Below are positions 6,993 to 14,449 of a DNA stretch of 16,251 nucleotides, piece after piece. The DNA is from a bacterium (lineage in GTDB: Bacteria > Vulcanimicrobiota > Vulcanimicrobiia > Vulcanimicrobiales > Vulcanimicrobiaceae). Both the position numbers and the translations under genes were made by a program. Numbering within the stretch: position 1 is the stretch's first letter; each line of letters opens with the position of its first letter. Location of the stretch: contig JAKBCP010000001.1 of NCBI GenBank assembly GCA_021807645.1, positions 1 through 16,251 on the forward strand, in the 5' to 3' direction. The notes beneath the pieces were generated by a model. The model ran no database searches, had not been told where the DNA came from, and worked only from the letters and a program-made list of their open reading frames with translations.

Positions 6993-8535
6993 CCGCGAGC
7001 GCAGCGCGCGCGCGTTCGGGTACCCCGACGAGCGCGCGCGCATGCGTATAGAAAACCAACCCCGGCGCTCCTCCGCGTTGTTTGCGGACGTGTTTGCGCC
7101 GCGTAACTTCGACATCGACCTTCGCACTCGCACTCCCTTTTGAGAAGAGGGCGGCGCAATCGGCTGCAAGGTTCAGCGCTTCGTCATCGTCGTCGATCTC
7201 GCCATCGCACTGCAGAATGACGTGCGCTCCGGGGACGCCTTTGGCATGGAACCATCGGTCGTCGGGGCGTGCGATGCGGAAGGTGAGGTCGGCATTTTGC
7301 TCCGGCGACCGTCCGATAAGAATACGCACGCCGGGACGTACGGCGATCTCGCGCGGCGGCGTTCGTTTGGGAGGCGGAGATTTTCGTGTCGAGAGCTCTC
7401 GATGCTGGGGCTCGAATGCTACCTCGAACGCCTGTCGGACCTCCGCAAGCAACTCCGGTTCGACGCGCGAGGCTTCCCACTGCAGGCTGCGTGCCCCCTC
7501 GATGCGCTCTTGAAGGCGAGCGAGGGCGGGCGCGAGGCGCTCGGCGCGCTCGCCGAGCGTCCGATAGCGCTCGAAGAGCCGCAGCGCTTCCTCTTTGAGT
7601 CCCGGGCGTTCATCAGGCGTTGCCTCGTGTAGGCGTGCATAGATCGCTTCGCCGGCGGCGCGAAGCGCATCGCGTTCGGCGATCTCGTCGAGGCGGGCGA
7701 GAATTTGCGCGGCATCGCGCTCGTCGGCTGCGAGCCGCTTACGGATCTGTGCGACGAGTCGTTCGCGACGAGCGGCGACCGAAGAGCCGACGCCCCGATC
7801 GGGAGCCGATGCCTGCATCTCGGCGAAAAGTGCGAGCAGCGATGGTTCGCGGCTCTCCACGGCATCGGGGATGGAGAGCGGTGCGAGATGCGCTTGGAGC
7901 AGGCGCCCTTCGCGGTCGCGATAGACGTAGAGGGGAGCGAGGCTCTCGATCGAGGATTCGATCTCATCGGCGACCCGCTCTGCCTCAGAACCGTACGTCC
8001 GCGCAAGTGCGCGCGGCACGCGCAGGCGTTCGTCGATCGGCGGCGCTTCGTAGGGGTCGCCTTCGAGAACGGTGCGCCGTGCGTTCGCCGTTGCATCGAA
8101 GGTTTGCAGCGCGGCAATGATCCGGCCCTGTTCGCCGAGCAACAGCGCGTTTCCAAAGCGCGGGATCAATTCAAGAATGAGGTCGTGAAAGCGCGCGACC
8201 CCGAAGCGCGAACGCGTTCCCATGCGCAGACGAAGCACGCGGTCGTGGCGACGTGCGGAGATTTCGAGAACCCGCGACCCGACGAGTCGATCGCGAAGGA
8301 CGCGGGCGAAGCCGGGAGCCTCCTCGAGGGGAAGGGCGGAGACGAACGCGAGGCTCGGCGTGGATGCGAAGCATGCAATCGCCAGCAGGCGAGGGCCGCC
8401 GACGCATTCGAAGCGCAGCACGATGCGGCGATCGAAACTCGTTGACGCCGCGCTGCATCGCGCCCCGCGCAACGCCCCGAGGAGTTCGACGGCGCAGCGA
8501 CGCAAAAGCAGCCAATCCGTGTACACGCGCAGCAT
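6958..8535 (-). CDS. rqcH: NFACT/RqcH (Rqc2)-family ribosome quality-control protein
   Basis: The 525-residue product belongs to the NFACT family (RqcH/Rqc2, older name fibronectin-binding protein). Bacterial RqcH binds peptidyl-tRNA on split 50S subunits and recruits tRNA-Ala to add alanine tails that mark stalled chains for decay. The NFACT-N part carries a DR motif (D98-R99, in HDRVL) matching the tRNA-recognition pair known from RqcH. A helical region rich in Arg, Glu and Ala at about 260-370 fits the coiled-coil middle. The NFACT-R domain at about 395-510 has GVRILIGRSPEQNADLT and DDRWFHAKGVPGAHVIL. The protein is a little shorter than the usual 550-580. I take the ATG at 8535 because NFACT-N begins there, and the open frame further upstream is antisense to the lipoprotein. 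The stop lies inside the superoxide dismutase gene. Confidence 0.92.
   Translation of the reverse strand: MLRVYTDWLLLRRCAVELLGALRGARCSAASTSFDRRIVLRFECVGGPRLLAIACFASTPSLAFVSALPLEEAPGFARVLRDRLVGSRVLEISARRHDRVLRLRMGTRSRFGVARFHDLILELIPRFGNALLLGEQGRIIAALQTFDATANARRTVLEGDPYEAPPIDERLRVPRALARTYGSEAERVADEIESSIESLAPLYVYRDREGRLLQAHLAPLSIPDAVESREPSLLALFAEMQASAPDRGVGSSVAARRERLVAQIRKRLAADERDAAQILARLDEIAERDALRAAGEAIYARLHEATPDERPGLKEEALRLFERYRTLGERAERLAPALARLQERIEGARSLQWEASRVEPELLAEVRQAFEVAFEPQHRELSTRKSPPPKRTPPREIAVRPGVRILIGRSPEQNADLTFRIARPDDRWFHAKGVPGAHVILQCDGEIDDDDEALNLAADCAALFSKGSASAKVDVEVTRRKHVRKQRGGAPGLVFYTHARALVGVPERARAALAATEGALRTPSN
6965..6987. terminator. Hairpin in the sod/NFACT tail-to-tail overlap
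   Basis: A near-perfect inverted repeat pairs GAAGGCGTGC (6965-6974) with its complement at 6978-6987, giving a ten-pair stem with one G-U pair and a three-base GAA loop. It sits just before the superoxide dismutase stop and just after the stop of the opposing gene. It could act as a two-way transcription terminator or protect mRNA ends. There is no T-run on either side, so it is not a classical intrinsic terminator, and it may simply be coding sequence. Confidence 0.35.
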
Positions 8536-8986
8536 CGTTCCGCTTTCGGTCCGCTCGACCCGCCTGTGCGGCGTCGTCTTGATGGCGGGGCTGCTCCTCT
8601 CGGCCTGTAGCGCAGCGCCGGCTCCGGCTGGGTGGAGCGCGCGCTCGCCTGGACTCTGGGTCTCCGCAACGCACCCCGGGGAGCGAGTCAGCTCGAGCCA
8701 TATGCCGTTCCGCGGCACGCCATCCGACCTGGCGAGCCATATCCTCGAAAGCGTCGTCTTCGCCCGGGGGGCGGCGAAGATGGTTGGAACCAACGCGATG
8801 AAGGAGTGCCCCGGAGTCGCCGGGGAGATCGATTTTCTGCAACAGCGTCCGCCGCGCAGAATCGTGGTCTTTTTTTCGATACGGAACGATATCGCGTATC
8901 AGATCCGTTGGAGCGGTGCGCCGGGGGATCCGTTGCCCCCCGAGGTGCTCGCCTTTGCCGAATCGCGGCTCTGCCGCGTCCTCTGA
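8519..8986 (+). CDS. Small lipoprotein of unknown function
   Basis: The 155-residue product has an N-terminus with three arginines, a hydrophobic stretch (CGVVLMAGLLL) and a lipobox LSAC with C30 as the likely lipidation site. The mature part of about 125 residues begins APAGWSARSPGLWVSATHPGE and later has NAMKECPGVAGEIDFLQ and RRIVVFFSIRNDIAYQIRW. I do not recognise a domain. The two remaining cysteines of the mature part (in KECPG and the terminal LCRVL) might form a disulfide. The start is uncertain: GTG 8519 gives a normal n-region but overlaps the opposing NFACT gene by 17 bases and has no clear ribosome-binding site, while ATG 8582 would leave almost no signal peptide. Frame continuity upstream to 8222 is antisense to the NFACT gene and is not used. 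The stop abuts an ATG (TGATG). Confidence 0.75.
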   Translation: MYTRSIVPLSVRSTRLCGVVLMAGLLLSACSAAPAPAGWSARSPGLWVSATHPGERVSSSHMPFRGTPSDLASHILESVVFARGAAKMVGTNAMKECPGVAGEIDFLQQRPPRRIVVFFSIRNDIAYQIRWSGAPGDPLPPEVLAFAESRLCRVL

Positions 8987-9030
8987 TGCTTGCCTTCTTA
9001 CGAGGAAATCTCCGCGTGCTTGGCGTATGA
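8986..9030 (+). CDS. Possible 14-residue coupling peptide between lipoprotein and gmk
   Basis: A tiny ORF encodes MLAFLRGNLRVLGV. Its ATG shares a base with the lipoprotein stop (TGATG), and its TGA overlaps the gmk ATG (ATGA). The gmk start has no usable Shine-Dalgarno site of its own (the nearest GAGGA at 9002-9006 is about 20 bases away), so reinitiation through this ORF is conceivable. Short ORFs arise by chance, and nothing else supports expression. Confidence 0.25.
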   Translation: MLAFLRGNLRVLGV

Positions 9031-9677
9031 AGCAGCAGACGTCGGTGGGAGGGCGTGCGATTATCGGCCCGGGCTTGCTCTTTGTTATCTCCGGTCCCTC
9101 AGGTGCAGGGAAAGATACCTTGGTCGATGCTCTGCGCGCTCGGATGCCGACGCTTCGCTACTCCGTCTCCGCGACAACGCGGGAGCCCCGACCGGGCGAA
9201 CGCGAGGGAGAGCATTACTTCTTTATCTCGCGCGAGGAGTTCCGGAGGCGGCTCGATGCCGACGGGTTTCTCGAGTGGCGCGAGTATAACGGCAACGCGT
9301 ACGGAACGCCGCGCTCGTATATCGAGGCGACGCTTCGCGACGGATTCGATGTCGTCATGAAACCGGAGGTCAATGGGGCGATGGCGATCGTCCGTGCGTT
9401 TCCGGAGGCGGTCTCGATCTTCGTCCTCCCCGATAAGTTCTCGAACTTGCGCCGACGGTTGCTCGAGCGTCGGACCGAGAGCAACGACGAGATCGCGCGG
9501 CGCTTGTCGATCGCGCACGAAGAGATCAGGTTTGTTCGGAACTTCGATTACCTGGTCATCAATCAAGAACGACGTTCGGAAGAGGCGGTCGACGATCTCG
9601 CGGCGATCTTTCGAGCGGAACGAATGCGGATACACCGCTTCCCCGACGACTCGCTCGCGAGCGTCACACAATCGTAA
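9027..9677 (+). CDS. gmk: Guanylate kinase
   Basis: Guanylate kinase phosphorylates GMP to GDP using ATP. The 216-residue product has the P-loop SGPSGAGKDT (K29) and the GMP-binding stretch SVSATTREPRPGEREGEHYFF, followed by the YGTP motif and the family helix RRLLERRTESNDEIARRL. Two positions differ from the common wording: the residue after the P-loop lysine is aspartate (D30) rather than Ser/Thr/Gly, and the usual IDVQGA strand reads MKPEVNGA. T31 is kept, so activity is expected. The ATG at 9027 is the first start codon in this frame near the domain, and the first ten residues precede the conserved fold. rpoZ follows 31 bases later, the common gmk-rpoZ pairing. Confidence 0.95.
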   Translation: MKQQTSVGGRAIIGPGLLFVISGPSGAGKDTLVDALRARMPTLRYSVSATTREPRPGEREGEHYFFISREEFRRRLDADGFLEWREYNGNAYGTPRSYIEATLRDGFDVVMKPEVNGAMAIVRAFPEAVSIFVLPDKFSNLRRRLLERRTESNDEIARRLSIAHEEIRFVRNFDYLVINQERRSEEAVDDLAAIFRAERMRIHRFPDDSLASVTQS

Positions 9678-9700
9678 GCACGCGTTTACAGAACGGATAC

Positions 9701-9705
9701 AGGGA
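9701..9705 (+). promoter_or_regulatory. Ribosome-binding site of rpoZ
   Basis: AGGGA lies four bases before the ATG at 9709, which is closer than usual. It marks this ATG as the start although the frame is open much further upstream inside gmk. Confidence 0.5.
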
Positions 9706-9708
9706 ACT

Positions 9709-9981
9709 ATGAACAAGCGAATATTCGGCGACCTCGACGGACTCATGGAACACGCCGACTCAAAATTCACGCTGGTGAACATCGCGATGATGCGCGCCCG
9801 TCAACTCAATAACTGGATTCGTATGGAAGAGACTCCACCGATGGAGCGCCGCGAGTATTTTGCAAGCGAGCCGCTGGTCGATCGCGACGCCGCAAACAGG
9901 AATAAACCGGTTTCGATCGCGCTCGACGAAATCGCTGCGGGCAGGATCGAATACACCCGGACGCGCGAAGGCATCAAATAG
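9709..9981 (+). CDS. rpoZ: DNA-directed RNA polymerase omega subunit
   Basis: The 90-residue product is of omega-subunit size. The signature SKFTLVNIAMMRARQLN corresponds to the conserved S-x-F-x-LV-x-x-A-x-x-RARQL segment, and KPVSIALDEIAAGRIEY is the second conserved block. Omega helps assemble and stabilise RNA polymerase by wrapping beta-prime, and in some bacteria contributes to ppGpp response. Position directly after gmk is typical. About 20 residues (41-60, rich in Glu, Pro and Arg) separate the two blocks, longer than in E. coli but common elsewhere. The gene ends six bases before glmS. Confidence 0.93.
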   Translation: MNKRIFGDLDGLMEHADSKFTLVNIAMMRARQLNNWIRMEETPPMERREYFASEPLVDRDAANRNKPVSIALDEIAAGRIEYTRTREGIK

Positions 9982-9987
9982 CAGATC

Positions 9988-11826
9988 ATGTGCGGGATCG
10001 TCGGGTACGTCGGGCCGAAAAATGCCGTTCCCTTCCTCCTCGACGCGCTCTCGCGCCTGGAGTATCGCGGCTACGATAGCGCCGGGGTCGCCGTTATCGA
10101 CGAAGGCGGCACCTTAGTCGGTTCGAAGGCCGAAGGGAAGCTCGCGCGGCTTGCCGAGCGCTTACGAAACGAAGCGCCCGTCGCAGGGCGCATCGGCCTC
10201 GGCCACACGCGCTGGGCGACGCACGGTCGCCCCTCCGACGCCAACGCGCACCCGCATCTCGATTGCAGCGGCCGCATCGCCGTGGTGCACAACGGGATTA
10301 TCGAGAATTACGCGACGCTTCGCGCCGGCCTCATCGAACGCGGACACCACTTTGCCAGCGAGACCGATACCGAGGTGCTCGCGCATCTGATCGAGCAGCA
10401 CTACGACGGCGATCTCGCCGGAGCGGTGCGCCGTACTCTACGTGAAGTCGTCGGAGCGTATGCGCTCGGCGTGATGAGCAGCGAGAGCCCCGAACATTTG
10501 GTTTTTGCGCGCAACGGCGCGAGCCCGTTGGTGATAGGCCTCGGAGAGGGCGAAATGTTCGTCGCATCGGACACGCCGGCGATTCTTCCGTACACGCGCA
10601 AGGAGATCGTTCTCGAAGAGGGCGAGATGGCCGTCGTCGGTAGCGACGGCGTCGCCATCACGGACTACGACGGGAATCGCGTCGACCGAAAAGTCTCGTT
10701 GGTAACCTGGGATGCGAGCTCCGCCGAAAAGGGCGGGTTCAAACATTTCATGCTCAAGGAGATCTTCGAGCAACCCAACGTAATCAAAGAGACGCTGGCC
10801 GGCCGAATCGACGGGGCGCTCGACGTGCGACTCGAAGCCGAGTTGCAGGGGCTCGAAGATCGGCTCTCGTCGATTGCAAAGATCGCGATCACCGGGTGCG
10901 GCACCGCGTTCTATGCCGGCATGGTCGGAATGTACTTGTTGCGCTCGTTGGTGCGACTCCCGGTCGAGATGGAGTTAGCGAGCGAATTTCGCTACGGCGA
11001 CCCGGTCATCGACGCTTCGGCGCTGACGATCGCCATGTCGCAATCCGGGGAGACCGCCGACACCGTCGAGGCGGTGCGCGTCGCGCGAGCGGCAGGAAGC
11101 GCGGTTCTCGGCATCTGCAATAAACTCGGTTCGCATTTGACGCGCGTCGTCGATGCGACGCTCTTTACGCGCAGCGGCCCCGAGATCGGCGTTGCCGCAA
11201 CGAAAACCTACGTCGCGCAGGTGACGGCGATGACGCTTTTTGCGCTCCATCTCGCACGGCTCCGCAAGAGCGCCCCGATCGAGCGACTACGAGAAATTGC
11301 CGAAGGTACGCGCCTCTTGCCGGCCGCGGTCGATGCGGTGCTCAACGCCAGCAGCGATATTCGCAAGGTCGCGAAGAAGATTCGCAAGGCCCACAGCGCG
11401 CTCTTCATCGGCCGCTATATCAATTACCCAACGGCGCTGGAGGGCGCACTCAAGCTCAAAGAGATCGCCTATCTGCACGCCGAGGGCTATGCGGCCGGCG
11501 AGATGAAGCACGGCCCGATCGCGCTCCTTGACGCGAGCGTGCCGGTGATCGGCGTGGTGACGCATGGGCGCGTCCGCGAGAAGATGCTCTCGAATCTCAT
11601 GGAGTCGCGCGCGCGCGAAGCGCCGGTGATCGTTGTAGCGAATCACGGCGACGAGGAGGCGGCCGCAGTCGCCGACCATGTGTTCTGGGTCCCGAAGGTC
11701 GACGAGTTGCTCGCCCCGATCGTCAACGTGATCCCACTACAGCTCCTGGCGTACCATATCGCCGATTTGGACGGCAAAGATGTCGATCAACCGAGGAACC
11801 TCGCAAAGACCGTCACTGTCGAATAG
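9988..11826 (+). CDS. glmS: Glutamine--fructose-6-phosphate aminotransferase (isomerizing)
   Basis: GlmS makes glucosamine-6-phosphate from fructose-6-phosphate and glutamine, the first step towards UDP-GlcNAc for peptidoglycan. The 612-residue protein has the normal length. The glutaminase half starts MCGIVGYVG with nucleophile C2, followed by [10 protein letters not shown] (72-80), VHNGIIENY (100-108) and SETDTEV. The first SIS domain has [11 protein letters not shown] and [14 protein letters not shown] (from 351). The second has [19 protein letters not shown] and [11 protein letters not shown], and the protein ends LAKTVTVE, with K607 matching the conserved sugar-binding lysine. The ATG follows rpoZ by six bases and has only a weak ribosome-binding site, so coupling is likely. 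No glmS ribozyme could lie in the short gap upstream. Confidence 0.98.
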   Translation: MCGIVGYVGPKNAVPFLLDALSRLEYRGYDSAGVAVIDEGGTLVGSKAEGKLARLAERLRNEAPVAGRIGLGHTRWATHGRPSDANAHPHLDCSGRIAVVHNGIIENYATLRAGLIERGHHFASETDTEVLAHLIEQHYDGDLAGAVRRTLREVVGAYALGVMSSESPEHLVFARNGASPLVIGLGEGEMFVASDTPAILPYTRKEIVLEEGEMAVVGSDGVAITDYDGNRVDRKVSLVTWDASSAEKGGFKHFMLKEIFEQPNVIKETLAGRIDGALDVRLEAELQGLEDRLSSIAKIAITGCGTAFYAGMVGMYLLRSLVRLPVEMELASEFRYGDPVIDASALTIAMSQSGETADTVEAVRVARAAGSAVLGICNKLGSHLTRVVDATLFTRSGPEIGVAATKTYVAQVTAMTLFALHLARLRKSAPIERLREIAEGTRLLPAAVDAVLNASSDIRKVAKKIRKAHSALFIGRYINYPTALEGALKLKEIAYLHAEGYAAGEMKHGPIALLDASVPVIGVVTHGRVREKMLSNLMESRAREAPVIVVANHGDEEAAAVADHVFWVPKVDELLAPIVNVIPLQLLAYHIADLDGKDVDQPRNLAKTVTVE

Positions 11827-11840
11827 CGAAGGCTGAGTCC

Positions 11841-12575
11841 GTGCAAAGAAATGATGGACGCGCTCTCGACCAGTTACGCCCCGTGCGGATCACCCCCAAC
11901 CCTCTCGATTTCGCGGAAGGCTCGGCGCTCATCGAGGTCGGTCGCACGAGGGTACTCTGCGCCGCGACGATAGAAGAGCGGGTTCCGCCTTGGCTGAAAG
12001 GCAAGGGGCTCGGCTGGATTACCGCCGAGTATGCCATGTTGCCGCGCGCGACGAGCGAGCGAACCGCCCGCGAGGCGGCAAAGGGCCGGCAAGGGGGGCG
12101 TACGCACGAAATCCAGCGGATCGTCGGCCGCTCGCTGCGCGCCGTCGTCGATACGACGAAGCTCGGGGAACGAACAATTACGATCGACTGCGATGTCCTG
12201 CAGGCCGACGGCGGAACGCGGACCGCATCGTTGACCGGCGCGTGCGTCGCATTATCGATCGCGCTCTCGAAGCGCTTCTCACGCGCCCAGCGCGAGCGTT
12301 GGCCGATGTTGGGATTGGTCGGGGCGGTGAGCGTCGGCATCGTCCACGGGACGCCGATTCTCGATCTCAACTACGAAGAGGACAGCAACGCGCACGTCGA
12401 TATGAATGTCTTCATGACCGACGCCGGAAAATATGTCGAGTTGCAGGGCACCGCGGAGGCCGAACCGTTCGGTCGCACGGAACTCGACCGCATGTTGGAG
12501 CTGGCGGCGAAGGGGATCGGGGAGCTCTTCGAGATTCAAAAAGAGGCGATCGAGAATGGCACGCGCGGCAGCTGA
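11841..12575 (+). CDS. rph: Ribonuclease PH
   Basis: RNase PH is a phosphate-dependent 3'-5' exoribonuclease that trims tRNA precursors and takes part in RNA turnover, working as a hexamer. The 244-residue product has RNDGR at the N-terminus, [19 protein letters not shown] with R87 in the phosphate-binding position, [19 protein letters not shown], and the metal-binding stretch [12 protein letters not shown] (D181, D187), then [14 protein letters not shown]. The start is GTG at 11841, 14 bases after glmS. rdgB/ham1, often next to rph, is not present. The last 20 bases overlap the start of the following small gene. Confidence 0.97.
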   Translation: MQRNDGRALDQLRPVRITPNPLDFAEGSALIEVGRTRVLCAATIEERVPPWLKGKGLGWITAEYAMLPRATSERTAREAAKGRQGGRTHEIQRIVGRSLRAVVDTTKLGERTITIDCDVLQADGGTRTASLTGACVALSIALSKRFSRAQRERWPMLGLVGAVSVGIVHGTPILDLNYEEDSNAHVDMNVFMTDAGKYVELQGTAEAEPFGRTELDRMLELAAKGIGELFEIQKEAIENGTRGS

Positions 12576-12891
12576 TCTGCGCATGCTTTACGAGCGCGCG
12601 GATCGCTTCCATTTTAGCGATCCCTCGATGCGCTCGCTCCACCAAAGCGTCGGAAAAGCGCTCGAATCGAAGAGCGCTCCTGAGGATCTCGAAGAGCGCT
12701 ACCGCAAGGCGTTGCAGAGATATTTTCTCGGCTTCGACCGGCAAACGCGCGCCCAGCTTCGCGACCTGGATCGACGCCTCGCGGAGCTCGCGCAAGCGCA
12801 ACTGAACTTCACTGCCGAGCGGAACGTTGCGGTCAAGCGACTTGAGAATATCGGCGACTTGCTCGGCCTTCTCGACGAGGCAATAGCGTAA
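12556..12891 (+). CDS. Small helical hypothetical protein between rph and mlaE
   Basis: I do not recognise this family. The 111-residue product is charged and almost entirely helix-favouring, with few prolines or glycines. The C-terminal half ([19 protein letters not shown], then [19 protein letters not shown]) has heptad-like leucine and alanine spacing, which suggests a coiled coil. There is no signal peptide or membrane segment, so a cytoplasmic site is likely. ATG 12556 overlaps rph by 20 bases, and ATG 12583 is an alternative start nine codons later. The gene ends two bases before mlaE, so it probably belongs to the same transcript as the lipid-transport genes. A regulatory or structural partner of RNase PH or of the transporter is conceivable but unsupported. 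Confidence 0.7.
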   Translation: MARAAADLRMLYERADRFHFSDPSMRSLHQSVGKALESKSAPEDLEERYRKALQRYFLGFDRQTRAQLRDLDRRLAELAQAQLNFTAERNVAVKRLENIGDLLGLLDEAIA

Positions 12892-12893
12892 CG

Positions 12894-13670
12894 ATGCGCG
12901 TACTCGAACGCTTTGGCGCCGGGACGATCGCGTTTCTCGAGTACCTCGGCGGTATCGTTTCCCTCATCGGCGAGAGCATTCGGTCGCTGGTGCACGCGCA
13001 GATTCGCTATGCGGAGACCTTCACCCAGAGTTACGAGCTGGGATTGGGATCGCTGCTGATCGTCTTGCTCACCTCGCTCTTTACCGGCATGGTGATCTCG
13101 CTCGAATCGGCGCAGCAGGCGGTGCAGTTTGGGATCGGGAGCTTGGTCGGGGGCGCGGTCACCTATACCTCGGTGCGCGAATTGGGGCCGATGCTCACCG
13201 CAGTGGTCGTCGCGGGACGCGTCGGCTCGGCGATCGCCGCGGAGATCGGATCGATGGTGGTCACCGAGCAGATCGATGCCCTCCGCTCGATGGGGCTCTC
13301 GCCGGTGCGATTTCTCGTCGTGCCGCGCCTCCTCGCGCTTGCGATCATGCTGCCGCTGCTCACGATCTTCGCCGATATCATTTCGATCGTCGGTGGTATG
13401 TGGATCGCTCAGGCTTACGCGCATATCAATCCGGAGACGTTCATCTCGTCGGCGCGCCAAGCCGTCGGCTTCGAGGACGTCGTGAAGGGGCTCGTGAAGG
13501 CACTGGTCTTTGCTTGTATCATCGCGTTCGTCGGATGCTACCAGGGGCTTTCGACGCGTGGAGGAGCCGCCGGCGTCGGCAGGGCAACGACGAGCGCCGT
13601 CGTTATCTCGATTATTCTCATCTTCGGCACGAACTTCATCATGAGCTATCTGCTCTTTGGGACGCATTGA
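12894..13670 (+). CDS. mlaE: MlaE-family ABC transporter permease
   Basis: The 258-residue product is the inner-membrane permease of an MCE-type lipid ABC transporter. Hydrophobic segments are visible at about 51-70, 143-170, 202-216 and 234-255. The family signature runs from RELGPMLTAVVVAGR (95-109) through GSAIAAEIGSMVVTEQIDAL (111-130). The protein starts with an amphipathic interface helix and has no STAS domain fused to it. MlaF and an MCE protein follow directly, giving the minimal E-F-D set. In E. coli the Mla system maintains outer-membrane lipid asymmetry, while related TGD systems import lipids into plastids, so direction of transport here is open. Confidence 0.95.
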   Translation: MRVLERFGAGTIAFLEYLGGIVSLIGESIRSLVHAQIRYAETFTQSYELGLGSLLIVLLTSLFTGMVISLESAQQAVQFGIGSLVGGAVTYTSVRELGPMLTAVVVAGRVGSAIAAEIGSMVVTEQIDALRSMGLSPVRFLVVPRLLALAIMLPLLTIFADIISIVGGMWIAQAYAHINPETFISSARQAVGFEDVVKGLVKALVFACIIAFVGCYQGLSTRGGAAGVGRATTSAVVISIILIFGTNFIMSYLLFGTH

Positions 13671-13673
13671 CCG

Positions 13674-14435
13674 ATGGACGCATCGTCGATTTACGCGCGG
13701 CTGGATGATGTGACGCTCTCGTTCGGCGAGCACGTCATTTTGAAAAACTGCAGCCTCGATATCGTCCGCGGGGCGATCACCTGTATCGTCGGGCTCTCCG
13801 GCGCAGGAAAATCGACGATCCTTCGTTTGCTCGACGGCCTGATCGAGCCGTCGAGCGGCCATGTCTACGTCGACGGCCACGATCTTTGCCACACGCCCGA
13901 GCGCAAGCTGGTCGAACTGCGGCAGAAAACGAGTCTCGCTTTCCAGTTTGCGGCCTTGCTCGACAGCCTCACGATCGGCGAAAACGTCGGCTTACCGCTG
14001 CGCGAGCACACCGCACTCCCCGATGAAAAGATACGGCACATCGTCGACGATGCGCTCGAAAGCGTAGGGCTCCGTCACGTGTACGATAGCTTGCCCAACG
14101 AGCTCTCGGGCGGCATGCTCAAACGTGCCGGCTTTGCACGGGCGATCGTCACCCGGCCCGAGCTCGTGCTCTACGACGAACCGACCACCGGGCTCGATCC
14201 CATCGTGACCAACCTCATCACCGACACGATCCTTCGCCTCCGGCAAAAACTCGACGGAACCGCCGTCGTGATTTCGCACGATCTCCATTCGATCTTCCGC
14301 ATGGCCGATTACGTCGCGATGCTCTTCGAGGGGGCAATTATCGCCTACGGTCCGCGCGAGGAGATCCGTACCTCGACGAACCCGTTCGTGCAGCAGTTCC
14401 TCACCGGCAGTGAGGTCGGGCCGATACCGGTGTAG
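13674..14435 (+). CDS. mlaF: MlaF-family ABC transporter ATP-binding protein
   Basis: The 253-residue product is the ATPase partner of MlaE. It has Walker A GLSGAGKST (40-48), the Q-loop glutamine Q91 in AFQFAALLDSLT, the ABC signature LSGGMLKRAGFARA (from 144), Walker B LVLYDEP (164-170) with catalytic E169, the D-loop TGLDP, and the switch histidine H202 in VISHD. The LSGGMLKR variant with FQ-x-x-A-L-x-D-S is typical of the Mla/Ttg2A branch. The gene begins three bases after mlaE and ends 14 bases before the MCE gene, so equal expression as a unit is likely. Confidence 0.96.
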   Translation: MDASSIYARLDDVTLSFGEHVILKNCSLDIVRGAITCIVGLSGAGKSTILRLLDGLIEPSSGHVYVDGHDLCHTPERKLVELRQKTSLAFQFAALLDSLTIGENVGLPLREHTALPDEKIRHIVDDALESVGLRHVYDSLPNELSGGMLKRAGFARAIVTRPELVLYDEPTTGLDPIVTNLITDTILRLRQKLDGTAVVISHDLHSIFRMADYVAMLFEGAIIAYGPREEIRTSTNPFVQQFLTGSEVGPIPV

Positions 14436-14442
14436 AAGGGAG
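14436..14442 (+). promoter_or_regulatory. Strong ribosome-binding site of the MCE gene
   Basis: AAGGGAG directly follows the mlaF stop and lies seven bases before the ATG at 14450. It is the best Shine-Dalgarno match noticed in the window, in contrast to the many overlapping junctions without one. Confidence 0.6.
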
Positions 14443-14449
14443 CCCCAGG

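Noticed and set aside
8222..8518. Upstream extension of the lipoprotein frame
   Set aside because: This part is Arg/Ser-rich and antisense to conserved NFACT coding sequence; the lipoprotein signal peptide only begins near 8519.
8536..8793. 86-residue N-terminal extension of the NFACT frame
   Set aside because: NFACT-N begins at the ATG at 8535, and the extension is antisense to the lipoprotein gene with no family match.
9652..9663. Perfect palindrome CGCTCGCGAGCG near the gmk end
   Set aside because: It lies within the gmk coding region, has no T-run after it, and such GC-rich palindromes arise easily at this composition.
9678..9708. Possible promoter between gmk and rpoZ
   Set aside because: TTTACA resembles a -35 box, but no -10 box lies at proper spacing before the rpoZ start.
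11990..12805. Plus-strand ORF of 271 codons over rph
   Set aside because: Arg-rich shadow in another frame of RNase PH and the small gene after it.
12699..13892. Long minus-strand ORF of 397 codons
   Set aside because: It lies antisense to the hypothetical gene, mlaE and mlaF, its product is a low-complexity mix of Arg, Asp, Glu and His with no motif, and the sense strand has clear family motifs throughout. High GC and codon bias create such shadows.
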